64,000 nt of DNA, taken from contig CAWJIJ010000007.1 of the NCBI GenBank assembly GCA_963842955.1, positions 248,001-312,000 of the forward strand, read 5' to 3'. Shown one piece after another: positions 26,809 to 35,081 of this stretch. The position numbers and the translations under genes are program-made. How positions within the stretch are numbered: position 1 is the stretch's first letter; each line of letters opens with the position of its first letter. Source of the stretch: JARFQW01 sp963842955. Lineage in GTDB: Bacteria; Pseudomonadota; Gammaproteobacteria; Steroidobacterales; XN24. The notes under the pieces were generated by a model, which was not told where the DNA came from, made no database searches, and saw only the letters and a program-made list of their open reading frames with translations.

Positions 26809-28445
26809 ACCGGGTCTCTTCCCGGCAGGGCATGGTCGGAGTAGCGGGCGCGCAGCGCGAGCTTGTTGAGTTTTCCGGTGGCCGTATGGGGGAGCTCGTC
26901 GACGACAAGAACGTCATCAGGGATCCACCAGTCGGGCACCTTGTCCTGGAACCATTCGCGAAGGCTGCCTGTATCCACTGCCATGCCGGTTTTCGGCACG
27001 ACGAGCAGCAGGGGCCTTTCGGTCCAGCGCTCATGCGCGATACCGATCACGGCGGCTTCGGCGACCTCGGGGTGCGCAACCGCGGTGTTTTCCAGTTCGA
27101 TGGAGCTGATCCACTCGCCACCGGACTTGATCACGTCCTTGGTCCGGTCGGTGATCTGGATGTAGCCCTCCGGATCGATGTTGGCCACATCGCCCGTGTC
27201 GAACCAGCCCTCCGCGTCGTGACTGGTGCCGGGGTCCAGCCGGAAGTAGCCGCTGCAGATCCAGGGTCCGCGAACCTTGAGCGTACCGAAGGCCTTGCCA
27301 TCCCAGGGTAACTCGCCGCCGTCTTCGCCGACGATCTTCAGTTCGACCCCGAAGATACCGCGTCCCTGCCGGGCGCGAATGCGGTCCTGTTCGGATTCCG
27401 GCAGGGCATCCATGCCCTGCTTCAGCGAGTTGAACGTGCCGAGCGGGCTCGTCTCGGTCATGCCCCAGGCATGATGGGTTGTCACGTCGTGGCGATCCCG
27501 GAACGCCTGCATGATTGCCGGGGGGCATGCGGCCCCGCCCACGATGGTCCGTTGCAGGCTCGTGAGCGTCTTGCCGCTGGATTCCAGGTATTGCAGCAAG
27601 GCCATCCAGATTGTCGGCACGCCGAGGGAGAGCGTGACCTTTTCGGACTCCATCAGCTGGTGCAGTACCTCGCCGTCGGCGAGCTTGGGTCCCGGCATCA
27701 CCAGCTTCGCGCCGACCATCGGGACCGCGTAGGGCACCCCCCAGGCATTGGCGTGAAACATGGGAACGACGGGCAGCACCGCGTCGCGCTGGGTAAGGCC
27801 CATGACATCGGCCATGCAGGCGGCCATGGCGTGGATGACCGTGGATCGATGACTGTAGACCACACCCTTGGGATCTCCGGTCGTGCCGGACGTGTAGCAG
27901 ATCGAGCAGGCCGTGTTCTCGTCCAGGTCCGGCCAGTCGAATTCCCTCTCGTGACCCTCGATAAACGCTTCATAGCTGATCGCGCCCGGGAGCGACGTGT
28001 CCGGCATGTGCGCGGCGTCCGTGAGAACGATCCAGTGGCGCACGCTCGGCAGCTTCGGCGCCAGCGCCTCTGCCAGGGGCAGAATTGCCGGATCCACGAA
28101 CAGGCAACGATCCTCGGCGTGGTTGATGATCCAGGCGATCTGTTCGGGAAACAGGCGGGGGTTGAGGGTATGCAGGACCATCCCGGCGCAGGAGCTTGCG
28201 TAGTAGATTTCCAGGTGCCGATGGTCGTTCCAGGCCAGCGTGGCGACGCGCTCGCCGGGTGCCACGCCGGCTGCGGTCAGCGCGTTGGCCAGCCTGGATG
28301 CGCGTTCGAAAACGTCGCGGTAGGTGGTCCTTAACAGGGGCTTGTCGGCGGTGACGGACACGATCTCCCGGGCGCCATGATGGCGCAGGGCGTGACGCAT
28401 GATGGAGGTGATGGTCAGCGGTGTGGACATCATCTGGCCGAGCAT
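26805..28445 (-). CDS. AMP-forming fatty acyl-CoA ligase (AlkK-like)
   Basis: This enzyme activates medium- or long-chain carboxylic acids to acyl-CoA via acyl-adenylate. The 546-residue protein has the P-loop-like YTSGTTGDPKGVVYSHRS near residue 193, motif MFHANAWGVPYAVPMVGAK, WGMTETSP near 337, the hinge/adenylation motif GWFDTGDVANIDPEGYIQITDRTKDVIKSGGEWIS from ~424, and the catalytic Lys in TATGKLNKLALR. The DVIKSGGEWISSIELE form is typical of the AlkK/medium-chain subgroup. The start ATG 28445 follows GGAG. It is co-transcribed with a haloalkane dehalogenase, suggesting catabolism of an alkyl or acyl compound. Confidence 0.92.
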   Translation of the reverse strand: MLGQMMSTPLTITSIMRHALRHHGAREIVSVTADKPLLRTTYRDVFERASRLANALTAAGVAPGERVATLAWNDHRHLEIYYASSCAGMVLHTLNPRLFPEQIAWIINHAEDRCLFVDPAILPLAEALAPKLPSVRHWIVLTDAAHMPDTSLPGAISYEAFIEGHEREFDWPDLDENTACSICYTSGTTGDPKGVVYSHRSTVIHAMAACMADVMGLTQRDAVLPVVPMFHANAWGVPYAVPMVGAKLVMPGPKLADGEVLHQLMESEKVTLSLGVPTIWMALLQYLESSGKTLTSLQRTIVGGAACPPAIMQAFRDRHDVTTHHAWGMTETSPLGTFNSLKQGMDALPESEQDRIRARQGRGIFGVELKIVGEDGGELPWDGKAFGTLKVRGPWICSGYFRLDPGTSHDAEGWFDTGDVANIDPEGYIQITDRTKDVIKSGGEWISSIELENTAVAHPEVAEAAVIGIAHERWTERPLLLVVPKTGMAVDTGSLREWFQDKVPDWWIPDDVLVVDELPHTATGKLNKLALRARYSDHALPGRDPV

Positions 28446-28678
28446 GGCGGGGTCTCCATTGGATCAGGGTTCATTGCGTCACCGTCTTCCCGCCAGGGGG
28501 CCGCGCGGTGCAACCGTGACAGTCCGAAGCGCTTGTGGAGCGCTGGACCTCGTCCGGCCGAGTGTGTGCCGCCGCCGCCCGGGCTGTCCAGCCCGGGATC
28601 GGGACCCTGCCGGTACCCCCCGATTTCGGGCCCGCTTCCGGATGCGCGGACTATGCTTGGAATAGAGGAGTGGATTCG

Positions 28679-29083
28679 ATGCGGCGTTTGATTCTTTCCG
28701 TCGCGCTGTGCGGTCTCGCCGGAGCCGGATTGGCTGTTGCCGACGACAGCGGCCCGGTGCTGTACGCGACCCATTGCGCGGCCTGTCACGGTGCCGACGG
28801 CACCGGCGAACCCGCCACGGAGCGTGTCCTGGGTGTCGGTGTTGGCGATCTGTCCCTGCTCACTGCAAGCAACGGCGGCGATTACCCGGCCGAGTTCGTA
28901 GCCCGCGTGGTAGACGGCCGTGACGGGCCGGGGCCCCACGCCATTCCCGGCAAGCGCATGCCCGCCTGGGGCCGGCTGCTTCAGGAAGGCGATACGGCCG
29001 AAGCCCGGGAAGCCATCGCGGCTACCCGGATCCAGGCGATTACCGACTACGTACGCACGCTGCAGGCGGAGGCGCCAGACTAG
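28679..29083 (+). CDS. Periplasmic c-type cytochrome
   Basis: This is a small cytochrome c of 134 residues. The signal peptide MRRLILSVALCGLAGAGLAVA precedes a single haem-binding CAACH motif (LYATHCAACHGADG), with the distal Met probably in GKRMPAWG. The pattern is that of class I cytochrome c (cytochrome CBB3 type) domains, an electron carrier in the periplasm. The start is fixed by AGAGGAG upstream and by the signal peptide. The gene stands alone, divergent from the acyl-CoA ligase and convergent with the methyltransferase gene, whose stop it overlaps by 4 bp. Confidence 0.9.
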   Translation: MRRLILSVALCGLAGAGLAVADDSGPVLYATHCAACHGADGTGEPATERVLGVGVGDLSLLTASNGGDYPAEFVARVVDGRDGPGPHAIPGKRMPAWGRLLQEGDTAEAREAIAATRIQAITDYVRTLQAEAPD

Positions 29084-29907
29084 TCTGCCGGCTTGACGAA
29101 CTTCAGCGTAAACCGGTCGGATTCGCCGATAGCCGTGTACTTCTTCCGATCCTTGTCGCCCAGTGTAAGGGTCGGCGGCAGGGTCCAGACGCCCGACGGA
29201 TGATCCGCGGTGTCCTTCGGATTCGCGTTGATCTCCGAGCTGCCGACAAAACGGAAACCGGCGGCCTCGACGAGGCGGACCGCCGTGGCCTGGTCCACGT
29301 AGCCGTTCCTGGCTTCCGGATCGATCTCCCGGCCCTCCGGCGAACGGTGATCGGTGACGCCGAGTATGCCGCCGGGTTTCAGGGCTTCAAAACACGCGAG
29401 AAGCACGTCCTCGGTCTGCCCCCAACGCATCCAGTTGTGCAGATTGCGGAAGGTCAGAACCATGTCCTGGGATCCCGGCGGCACCATCGCGGTCTGGTCC
29501 GGCGCCCACAGGCTGGTCACCGCCACGGCTTCATAAACCGCCGGATCCGCGTCCAGCTTGGCGGCAAACTCATCGTTGGCCTTCAGCATGAAGTCCCGGT
29601 ACTGGTCTGTCTGGTCACCGAACACCGCCACCGTCAGCTGGCCTTTCCCGGCCAGGTAGGGGGCGAGAATTTCCGTGAACCAGCCGCTTTTCCCCGGCCA
29701 GATTTCCAATACGTTCATATCGGGCCGGATACCGAAGAAGCGGAGCGTCTCGGCGGGGTGGCGCCAGGTGTCGCGGGCGCGATGCTCGGCGGATCGATGG
29801 GGAGCCTTGACCGCCTCGTCGAGGGCATCGGCCGCCGCGGGGGAGACGGACGCCAGCAGGGAGAGCATCAGGGCGGCGGCGCGCATAGGGTTGGTTACGA
29901 AAATCAT
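29080..29907 (-). CDS. Exported methyltransferase-fold protein (COG4798-like)
   Basis: This is a 275-residue class I SAM-methyltransferase fold with an N-terminal signal peptide (RAAALMLSLLASVSPAAADA). Motif I is MNVLEIWPGKSGWFTEILAPYL, close to the usual E-x-G-x-G but with WPGKSG; later motifs are DMVLTFRNLHNWM and LKPGGILGVTDHRSPEG. The family of exported COG4798-like proteins is widespread in gammaproteobacteria, yet SAM is not known in the periplasm, so its activity is unclear. The start has AGGAGC upstream. It follows the M28 peptidase gene on the same strand by ~40 bp and may be co-transcribed with it. Confidence 0.82.
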   Translation of the reverse strand: MIFVTNPMRAAALMLSLLASVSPAAADALDEAVKAPHRSAEHRARDTWRHPAETLRFFGIRPDMNVLEIWPGKSGWFTEILAPYLAGKGQLTVAVFGDQTDQYRDFMLKANDEFAAKLDADPAVYEAVAVTSLWAPDQTAMVPPGSQDMVLTFRNLHNWMRWGQTEDVLLACFEALKPGGILGVTDHRSPEGREIDPEARNGYVDQATAVRLVEAAGFRFVGSSEINANPKDTADHPSGVWTLPPTLTLGDKDRKKYTAIGESDRFTLKFVKPAD

Positions 29908-29947
29908 TGCGGCTCCTGGAGTCGTTCGTTAAACGTGGGTTGGCGGG

Positions 29948-31579
29948 TCATTCCACCCGATCCGGGCCGAACGTTTCACCGAAAAAATTGCTCTTTCGCC
30001 ACCGGGGGCGTTCCGGCGTGTCGGCAATCTCGCGAATCATCAGGTAGTTGGTCTTAACGAAACGGCGCATCGAGTCGGCGTGAAACGTGCGGCTCAGATC
30101 GTCGGACGGCTTGTGGTAATGGGTGGTCAGAAAATCGCGGACCAGGGTCTCGCCATCGACGGTCGGATCGCTGGAGCCGGTGCCCACATCCATGTAGATA
30201 GCCGGGACCCCCTGCTTCACAAAGGAGAACTGGTCGCTGCGGACAAAGATCACCTCTTCGGGCATGGGGTCGGGGGCCATCTTGAAACCGGACGCCTTGG
30301 CGGCCCGGGCCGCGATGGGTCCCAGCGTGGTGTGCTCTGCCCCGAAGGCCACGATATCCGCCACGGGGAAGGTCATGATGGCCATGTCCATGTTGGCGTT
30401 GGCGACGATGTTGGCGAGCGGGACCGGCGGATGCCGGATGAAATAGTCCGAGCCCAGCAGGCCGACCTCCTCGGCGCCCACGGCGAGAAAGAGCACCGAG
30501 CGCGCGGGCGTCCGCTCGTCGTCCGCCATCAGCCGCGCAACCTCCAGGATAAACGCGACGCCGCTGGCATTGTCATAGGCGCCGTTATAGATGGCGTCGC
30601 CGTCGACCTCGGGGCCGATGCCCTTGTGATCCAGGTGCGCGGTCACGACCACCCATTCGTCGCGGAGCTCGGGATCGCTGCCGGGCAACAGGCCGCCCAC
30701 GTTGGCGGACCGGGCACGGGACATCGCCGATACGGTCCTTATCTGCGCTTCCATCTCCAGGTCGAGACGGGGTGGCGTGCCCGCCGCGGCGGCGTCCAGT
30801 GCTTCCGCCTCGGTCAGCGGGATGTTGGCGAACAGACCGCCCCTGGCCTCGTCGCTCAAGACAACGGTGCCTTTCAGGCGGGCAAAGGCATCATGAGGCT
30901 GGCCATCGCCGTCCAGCCAGCGCATCCCGGGGAACGCGTAGCCCGTTTGCATCCGCTCCCAGGCCACCCGTTCCTGGTCGACGCGCGTCCGGATGGTGAT
31001 GATTCCCGCAGCGCCCATTCCGGCGGCGATTCGGGCTTTCCGCGTACTGGAAGAGTGGAAGGCCCGCTGATCGTTGGGGAACGTGGACGGCGCACCGCTA
31101 AACATCGCGACGATTCGGCCCCGGACATCGAGGCCGGCGTAGTCATCGTGGCCCAGTTCGGGGGCCCGAACACCGAAGCCGGCGAGTACCACGGGGGCGG
31201 CGACCTGGCTGTCCTCGGCGAAGAAATTCTTCCCCGGGAGAAAGTCTTCGCCGGGAATCAGCGCCTTTCCGTCGAGAACGAGGCTGGACGCTGCCTGGTC
31301 TACCCGGTTTTCGAGCAGCGGGAACTCCTGGAGCCAGTTCCCGTCGAAACCCGGCTCGAGACCGATCCGGGCCATCTGGGTGGCCACGTAGCGGGCCGCA
31401 ATGTCGTACCCTCGGGTTCCGGCCGCCCGGCCCTCGAGGAGATCGTCGGCAAGAAACGTGATGTCGGCGTGGATTCGCTGATAGGAGACCCGGTCACCGT
31501 CTTCGGCCGCGGTGGCCGTGACCAGCGGGATGAGCAGCATCAAGGTCACAATGCACATGACCCGCAGGTATTGAGTCAC
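29948..31579 (-). CDS. M28-family metallopeptidase with PA domain, exported
   Basis: This is a zinc-dependent aminopeptidase-like enzyme of 543 residues with a signal peptide (VTLMLLIPLVTATAAE). A protease-associated insert (APVVLAGFGVRAPELGHDDYAGLDVRGRIVAMFSG) precedes the catalytic M28 domain. Metal ligands are visible in VVTAHLDHKG (His), YDNASGVAFILEVAR (Asp), AVGAEEVGLLGS (Glu-Glu), NANMDM (Asp) and THYHKPSDD (His). It probably degrades peptides in the periplasm. The start GTG 31579 follows AAGGA; ATG at residue 8 is an alternative. It is divergent from the hydrolase/UbiB-like pair. Confidence 0.93.
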   Translation of the reverse strand: MTQYLRVMCIVTLMLLIPLVTATAAEDGDRVSYQRIHADITFLADDLLEGRAAGTRGYDIAARYVATQMARIGLEPGFDGNWLQEFPLLENRVDQAASSLVLDGKALIPGEDFLPGKNFFAEDSQVAAPVVLAGFGVRAPELGHDDYAGLDVRGRIVAMFSGAPSTFPNDQRAFHSSSTRKARIAAGMGAAGIITIRTRVDQERVAWERMQTGYAFPGMRWLDGDGQPHDAFARLKGTVVLSDEARGGLFANIPLTEAEALDAAAAGTPPRLDLEMEAQIRTVSAMSRARSANVGGLLPGSDPELRDEWVVVTAHLDHKGIGPEVDGDAIYNGAYDNASGVAFILEVARLMADDERTPARSVLFLAVGAEEVGLLGSDYFIRHPPVPLANIVANANMDMAIMTFPVADIVAFGAEHTTLGPIAARAAKASGFKMAPDPMPEEVIFVRSDQFSFVKQGVPAIYMDVGTGSSDPTVDGETLVRDFLTTHYHKPSDDLSRTFHADSMRRFVKTNYLMIREIADTPERPRWRKSNFFGETFGPDRVE

Positions 31580-31652
31580 TATCCTTCTACTCCCCGGTCA
31601 GGATTTGGCCGGGAAGCATAGCAACAAACTTCCACTGCGTTGGGGTGCTCTC

Positions 31653-33065
31653 GTGGACTATGGACTGAGCAAGCGATGGGAGCTGTGGGTACAGCTCTTG
31701 ACGGGGATGGGCTGGATCGCGACCGGCGGCGACGAAGGCCTGCTCGCGTTCCTGTTGGCCGCTGTGCCCGGCGGGCTGCTGGTCACCGGCGGCGGCGCCA
31801 GCCTGTTCTTTCCCGGCGAAGCCGGGGCGACCCGGGTCGCTGCCCTCGGCGCGTTTGTCGGCATGGTCTACGCGGTTGCCATGCTGCTATTCGAACCCGG
31901 CACCGCGCTCTTGCTGGGTGGCGGGTCGGTATTGTCGTTCATCGCGGCGGGACGGCTCGCGGCGGAAGACGCCGACGTTCCTCCGCCGCTGGAGCGCCCG
32001 GAGCTCACGGCCATGACCGCCGCGGAAGTGGCGGTGGACGAAACCGTGCTCGGCCTGGTCGGCATGGTCATGGGGGTCTTCAACCAGGGGGAACAGGAAC
32101 GGGTCGGCCGGGATGTGGCCGTGGCGCTGGACTGGCTGGAAGAAGCGGACCGCGACACCTCCCCGGAGCGCTGGCACGTGGCGCCGGATGTCCCGGCCGA
32201 ACCCTCGATCGGCCGCCGGCACAGCAGGGGCCTGGACTGGGAAGAGTTTTCCTTCGACTCCGGGTTCGAACCGGTGGCCGGCGCCCCCGGCCGCGAACGC
32301 TACCTGGCATACCACGCCAACCGCCGGGCATATGCCTGGGTGCTCCGGCGTCCCGGCAATCACCGCTGGCTTGTGTGTATCCATGGCCTCGGCATGGGCC
32401 GGCCCGCACTGGACATGCACCTGCTGGATGCGCGTCACTATTTCGAGGACCTGGGCCTGAACGTCCTGATGCCGATTCTGCCTTTCCACGGTCCGCGGCG
32501 GCTGGGCAAAATCAGTGGCCACGGCTATGTCATCGGCGATGTGCTCAACACGCTGCATGCCCAGACCCAGGCCATGTGGGACATCCGGCGATTCCTGAAC
32601 TGGATTCGGGCCGACGGCGCCGAGTCCCTTGGCGTGCTGGGCATGTCTCTGGGCGGGTATACGAGCGCCCTTCTTGCCGGCCTGGAAGAAAACCTCGACT
32701 GCGTGGTGGCGGCCATTCCCGCGGTTGCCCTGAACGAACTGGGCGACTATCACGCCAGCCCGCGGGCGACCCGCCGGGCCAATGCCGCGGGTCTGACCGT
32801 GGACCGGCTGGAGCGTGTCTTAAGGCCCATCTCGCCCCTCGCCGTGACGCCGGTCATTCCAAAGGAAAGGCGCTTTATCTATGGCGGGCTGCTCGACCGG
32901 TTTGTGCCGCCCGAGCAAGTGCTCAAGCTCTGGCATCACTGGGATGAGCCGCAGATTGCCTGGTACCCGGGCGCGCACCTCACCTTCTCCCGCCACCCGG
33001 AGATCGGCCGGTTCGTGGATCGCGGTCTTGCGGACAGCGGCGTGATCGCCAGTTCGTCCGGATGA
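31653..33065 (+). CDS. Membrane-anchored alpha/beta hydrolase
   Basis: This is a ~470-residue protein with three to four N-terminal hydrophobic segments (WVQLLTGMGWIATGG, LLAFLLAAVPGGLLVTGGGAS, AALGAFVGMVYAVAMLLF, ALLLGGGSVLSFIAAG) and a C-terminal serine hydrolase domain. The hydrolase shows LVCIHGLGMGRP, NVLMPILPFHGPRR, the nucleophile elbow LGMSLGGYTSALL, an acid region GGLLDRFVPPEQ, and the catalytic His in YPGAHLTF. Substrate is unknown. The start is uncertain; GTG 31653 with GGGGTG upstream is preferred. Its stop overlaps the following UbiB-like gene by 4 bp (ATGA), suggesting a joint role in membrane lipid or quinone metabolism. Confidence 0.75.
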   Translation: MDYGLSKRWELWVQLLTGMGWIATGGDEGLLAFLLAAVPGGLLVTGGGASLFFPGEAGATRVAALGAFVGMVYAVAMLLFEPGTALLLGGGSVLSFIAAGRLAAEDADVPPPLERPELTAMTAAEVAVDETVLGLVGMVMGVFNQGEQERVGRDVAVALDWLEEADRDTSPERWHVAPDVPAEPSIGRRHSRGLDWEEFSFDSGFEPVAGAPGRERYLAYHANRRAYAWVLRRPGNHRWLVCIHGLGMGRPALDMHLLDARHYFEDLGLNVLMPILPFHGPRRLGKISGHGYVIGDVLNTLHAQTQAMWDIRRFLNWIRADGAESLGVLGMSLGGYTSALLAGLEENLDCVVAAIPAVALNELGDYHASPRATRRANAAGLTVDRLERVLRPISPLAVTPVIPKERRFIYGGLLDRFVPPEQVLKLWHHWDEPQIAWYPGAHLTFSRHPEIGRFVDRGLADSGVIASSSG

Positions 33066-34355
33066 GCGCTTCGTCACTCGCCGGCCGGCTGGGCCTGTCT
33101 CTGAAGAGTGCCGCCCGGATAGGCGAGGCCACCGGTGTGGTCGCCGGTACCGGTGTGAGCTGGCTCATGGGACGGCGCCCTCCCGCGCCGGCGCTGCTGC
33201 GCCAGACCTTCGAGCGCCTCGGTGCGACCTATATCAAGCTGGGCCAGTTCATAGCGAGTTCGCCATCGATCTTCCCGCGGGACTACGTGGAGGAGTTCCA
33301 GCTGTGCCTGGACCGGACGCCGCCGGTGTCGTGGCGGGTCATGCGAAAGCGGCTGCTCGAGGAGCTGGGCGAAGATCCCTCGCGCCTGTTTGACTGGGTG
33401 GATCCGGAGCCCCTTGCGTCGGCTTCCATTGCCCAGGTGCATGCTGCCCGGCTGCCCAACGGAGACGAGGTCGTTCTGAAGATCCAGAAACCCGGCGTCG
33501 AACGCGTCGTGGCGACGGACCTGGGGATGCTCGCGCTGGCGGCTCGGCTCACCGAGCTGGTCAATCCGGCGGCCAGCCACGCATCGGTTGCCGCCATCGT
33601 TGACGAGATTCGCACGTCCATGCTCGAGGAGTGCGATTTCCGCAAGGAGGCGGACAACCTGCGCGACTTCCGGGACTTTCTGGTACGGACAGGCAACGAC
33701 GAGGCGCTGGCTCCGGAGGTCTATCCCGAGTACTCCACCCGCCGTGTCCTGACCATGGAGCGGCTTCTACGGGTCTCCGCTGACCGACCTGGACGCCCTG
33801 CGGCGATTGACCCCCGATCCCGAGGGGGCGCTGCTGACCGCGCTGAATACCTGGTTTGCCAGCCTCATGGATTGCCGCCAGTTCCACGCCGACCTGCATG
33901 CCGGCAACCTTCTCGTTCTGGAAGACGGCCGGGTCGGGTTCATCGACTTCGGCATCGTCGGGCGGATCCGGGAGGGCACCTGGAAGGCGTTATTCACCCT
34001 GGCGGACTCGGTGCCCCGGGCGGACTGGATGGCCACCGCCGAGGCGCTGGCCACCATGGGAGCCACCCGCGACGCCGTGGACACGGCGGCACTGGCGGCT
34101 GATCTTGCCGGGCTGGCCGGGCGGCTGGACAACATGGACGCCGCCCCGCCGGCTGATGGAGGAGAAGACCGCGAGCTCAACGGTCTGTTGATGGACCTGG
34201 TTGCCGCGGGCCGCCGGCATGGCATTCGGTTTCCGCGTGAGTTCACCTTGCTCGTCAAGCAGTTTCTTTATTTCGACCGCTACGTCCGCCTGCTGTCTCC
34301 GAATCTCGACCTCATGGGAGACCCGCGCCTGAGCGCCCTGCCGTCGCCCGGATGA
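33062..34355 (+). CDS. ABC1/UbiB-family atypical kinase, second paralogue, +1 frameshift
   Basis: This is an ABC1/UbiB-type protein of ~430 residues after joining. Frame 1 has the KxGQ motif TYIKLGQFIASSPSIFP, PLASASIAQVHAARL, the Lys in VVLKIQKPGVE, and the ExD-like motif EECDFRKEADNL. It ends at VLTMERL (CGG CTT); one base on, frame 2 continues YGSPLTDLDALRRLTPDPE, then the catalytic loop FHADLHAGNLLVLEDG and FIDFGIVGRI. The family pattern (VLxMERLxGxPLTD) fixes the shift at CTT(C)TAC, 33764-33770. Unlike the first paralogue it keeps the HADLHAGN form. No other ubiquinone genes are near. Confidence 0.85.
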
Positions 34356-34519
34356 CATGCCGCCGGGCATGCTTCGGGCGTGACCGCCGTTTCGAAATCG
34401 AATCCGACGGCCGGCGCACCCTGCGCTACCTGAATACGCCGGGAAAGGAGCTGACGGCCATGGCGTTTTCCCCGCTCATACACCCCTCGTCGCGGCACCC
34501 CAACACCTCGTCGCCCTGA
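34352..34519 (+). CDS. Possible small protein, 55 residues
   Basis: This frame starts at an ATG whose ATGA overlaps the UbiB-like stop, the same coupling seen elsewhere in the window, and reads MTCRRACFGRDRRFEIESDG to a TGA at 34517-34519. It contains RRTLRYLNTPGKELTAMAFSP and no signal or membrane segment. I recognise no family. It could be a real coupled small gene, a degraded remnant, or chance. The 102 bp that follow, up to IorA, hold only the IorA ribosome-binding region. Confidence 0.25.
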   Translation: MTCRRACFGRDRRFEIESDGRRTLRYLNTPGKELTAMAFSPLIHPSSRHPNTSSP

Positions 34520-34621
34520 ACCCCGCTGCCGGGCCGCGAAGGCCTATGCTGAGGAACCGCTGGCACGGACCGGGTTGGTCTCGCTGCTGCGGCAAGCCTC
34601 GTTCCGGCGGGAGAATGTCAG

Positions 34622-35080
34622 ATGAAGATCAGGGTGAACGGCCAGGGCTACGAATATGACGGCGATCCGGAGCAGCCGTTGCTCTGGTACCTGCGGGATG
34701 CGCTCGGGCTCACCGGCACGAAATTCGGCTGTGGGATCGGCCAGTGCGGCAGCTGCACGGTCCACGTCGATGGGCGGGCGCGGAAATCCTGCATCACGCC
34801 GATGGCTCGGGTGGAAGGGCGATCGGTGCTGACCATCGAGGGCTTGTCTGCCGACGGCACTCATCCGGTTCAGCGCGCCTGGCGCGAGCTCGACGTTCCG
34901 CAGTGCGGCTACTGCCAGGCCGGCCAGGTCATGGCGGCCGCGGACTGGCTGAACAAGGTGCCCGAGCCCACCGATGACGACATCGACCGGCTGCAGACGA
35001 ATCTCTGTCGCTGCGGCACCTACTACCGGATTCGCCAGGCGATCGTCCTGGCCGCCCGGTACCTGCGGGAGGACGGCTGA
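34622..35080 (+). CDS. iorA: Molybdenum hydroxylase small subunit, [2Fe-2S] (IorA-like)
   Basis: This is the iron-sulfur subunit of a xanthine-oxidase-family enzyme, 152 residues. The plant-type ferredoxin cluster motif CGIGQCGSCTVHVDG with a downstream Cys (RKSC) and the second cluster motif QCGYCQAGQVMAA...NLCRCGTY are fully conserved. Such subunits pass electrons from the molybdenum cofactor site to an acceptor. It pairs with the large subunit that starts 2 bp after its stop; the absence of a separate FAD subunit and the Tat signal on the partner match isoquinoline 1-oxidoreductase-type or aldehyde-oxidising periplasmic enzymes. ATG 34622 follows GGGAG. Confidence 0.9.
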   Translation: MKIRVNGQGYEYDGDPEQPLLWYLRDALGLTGTKFGCGIGQCGSCTVHVDGRARKSCITPMARVEGRSVLTIEGLSADGTHPVQRAWRELDVPQCGYCQAGQVMAAADWLNKVPEPTDDDIDRLQTNLCRCGTYYRIRQAIVLAARYLREDG

Positions 35081-35081
35081 C

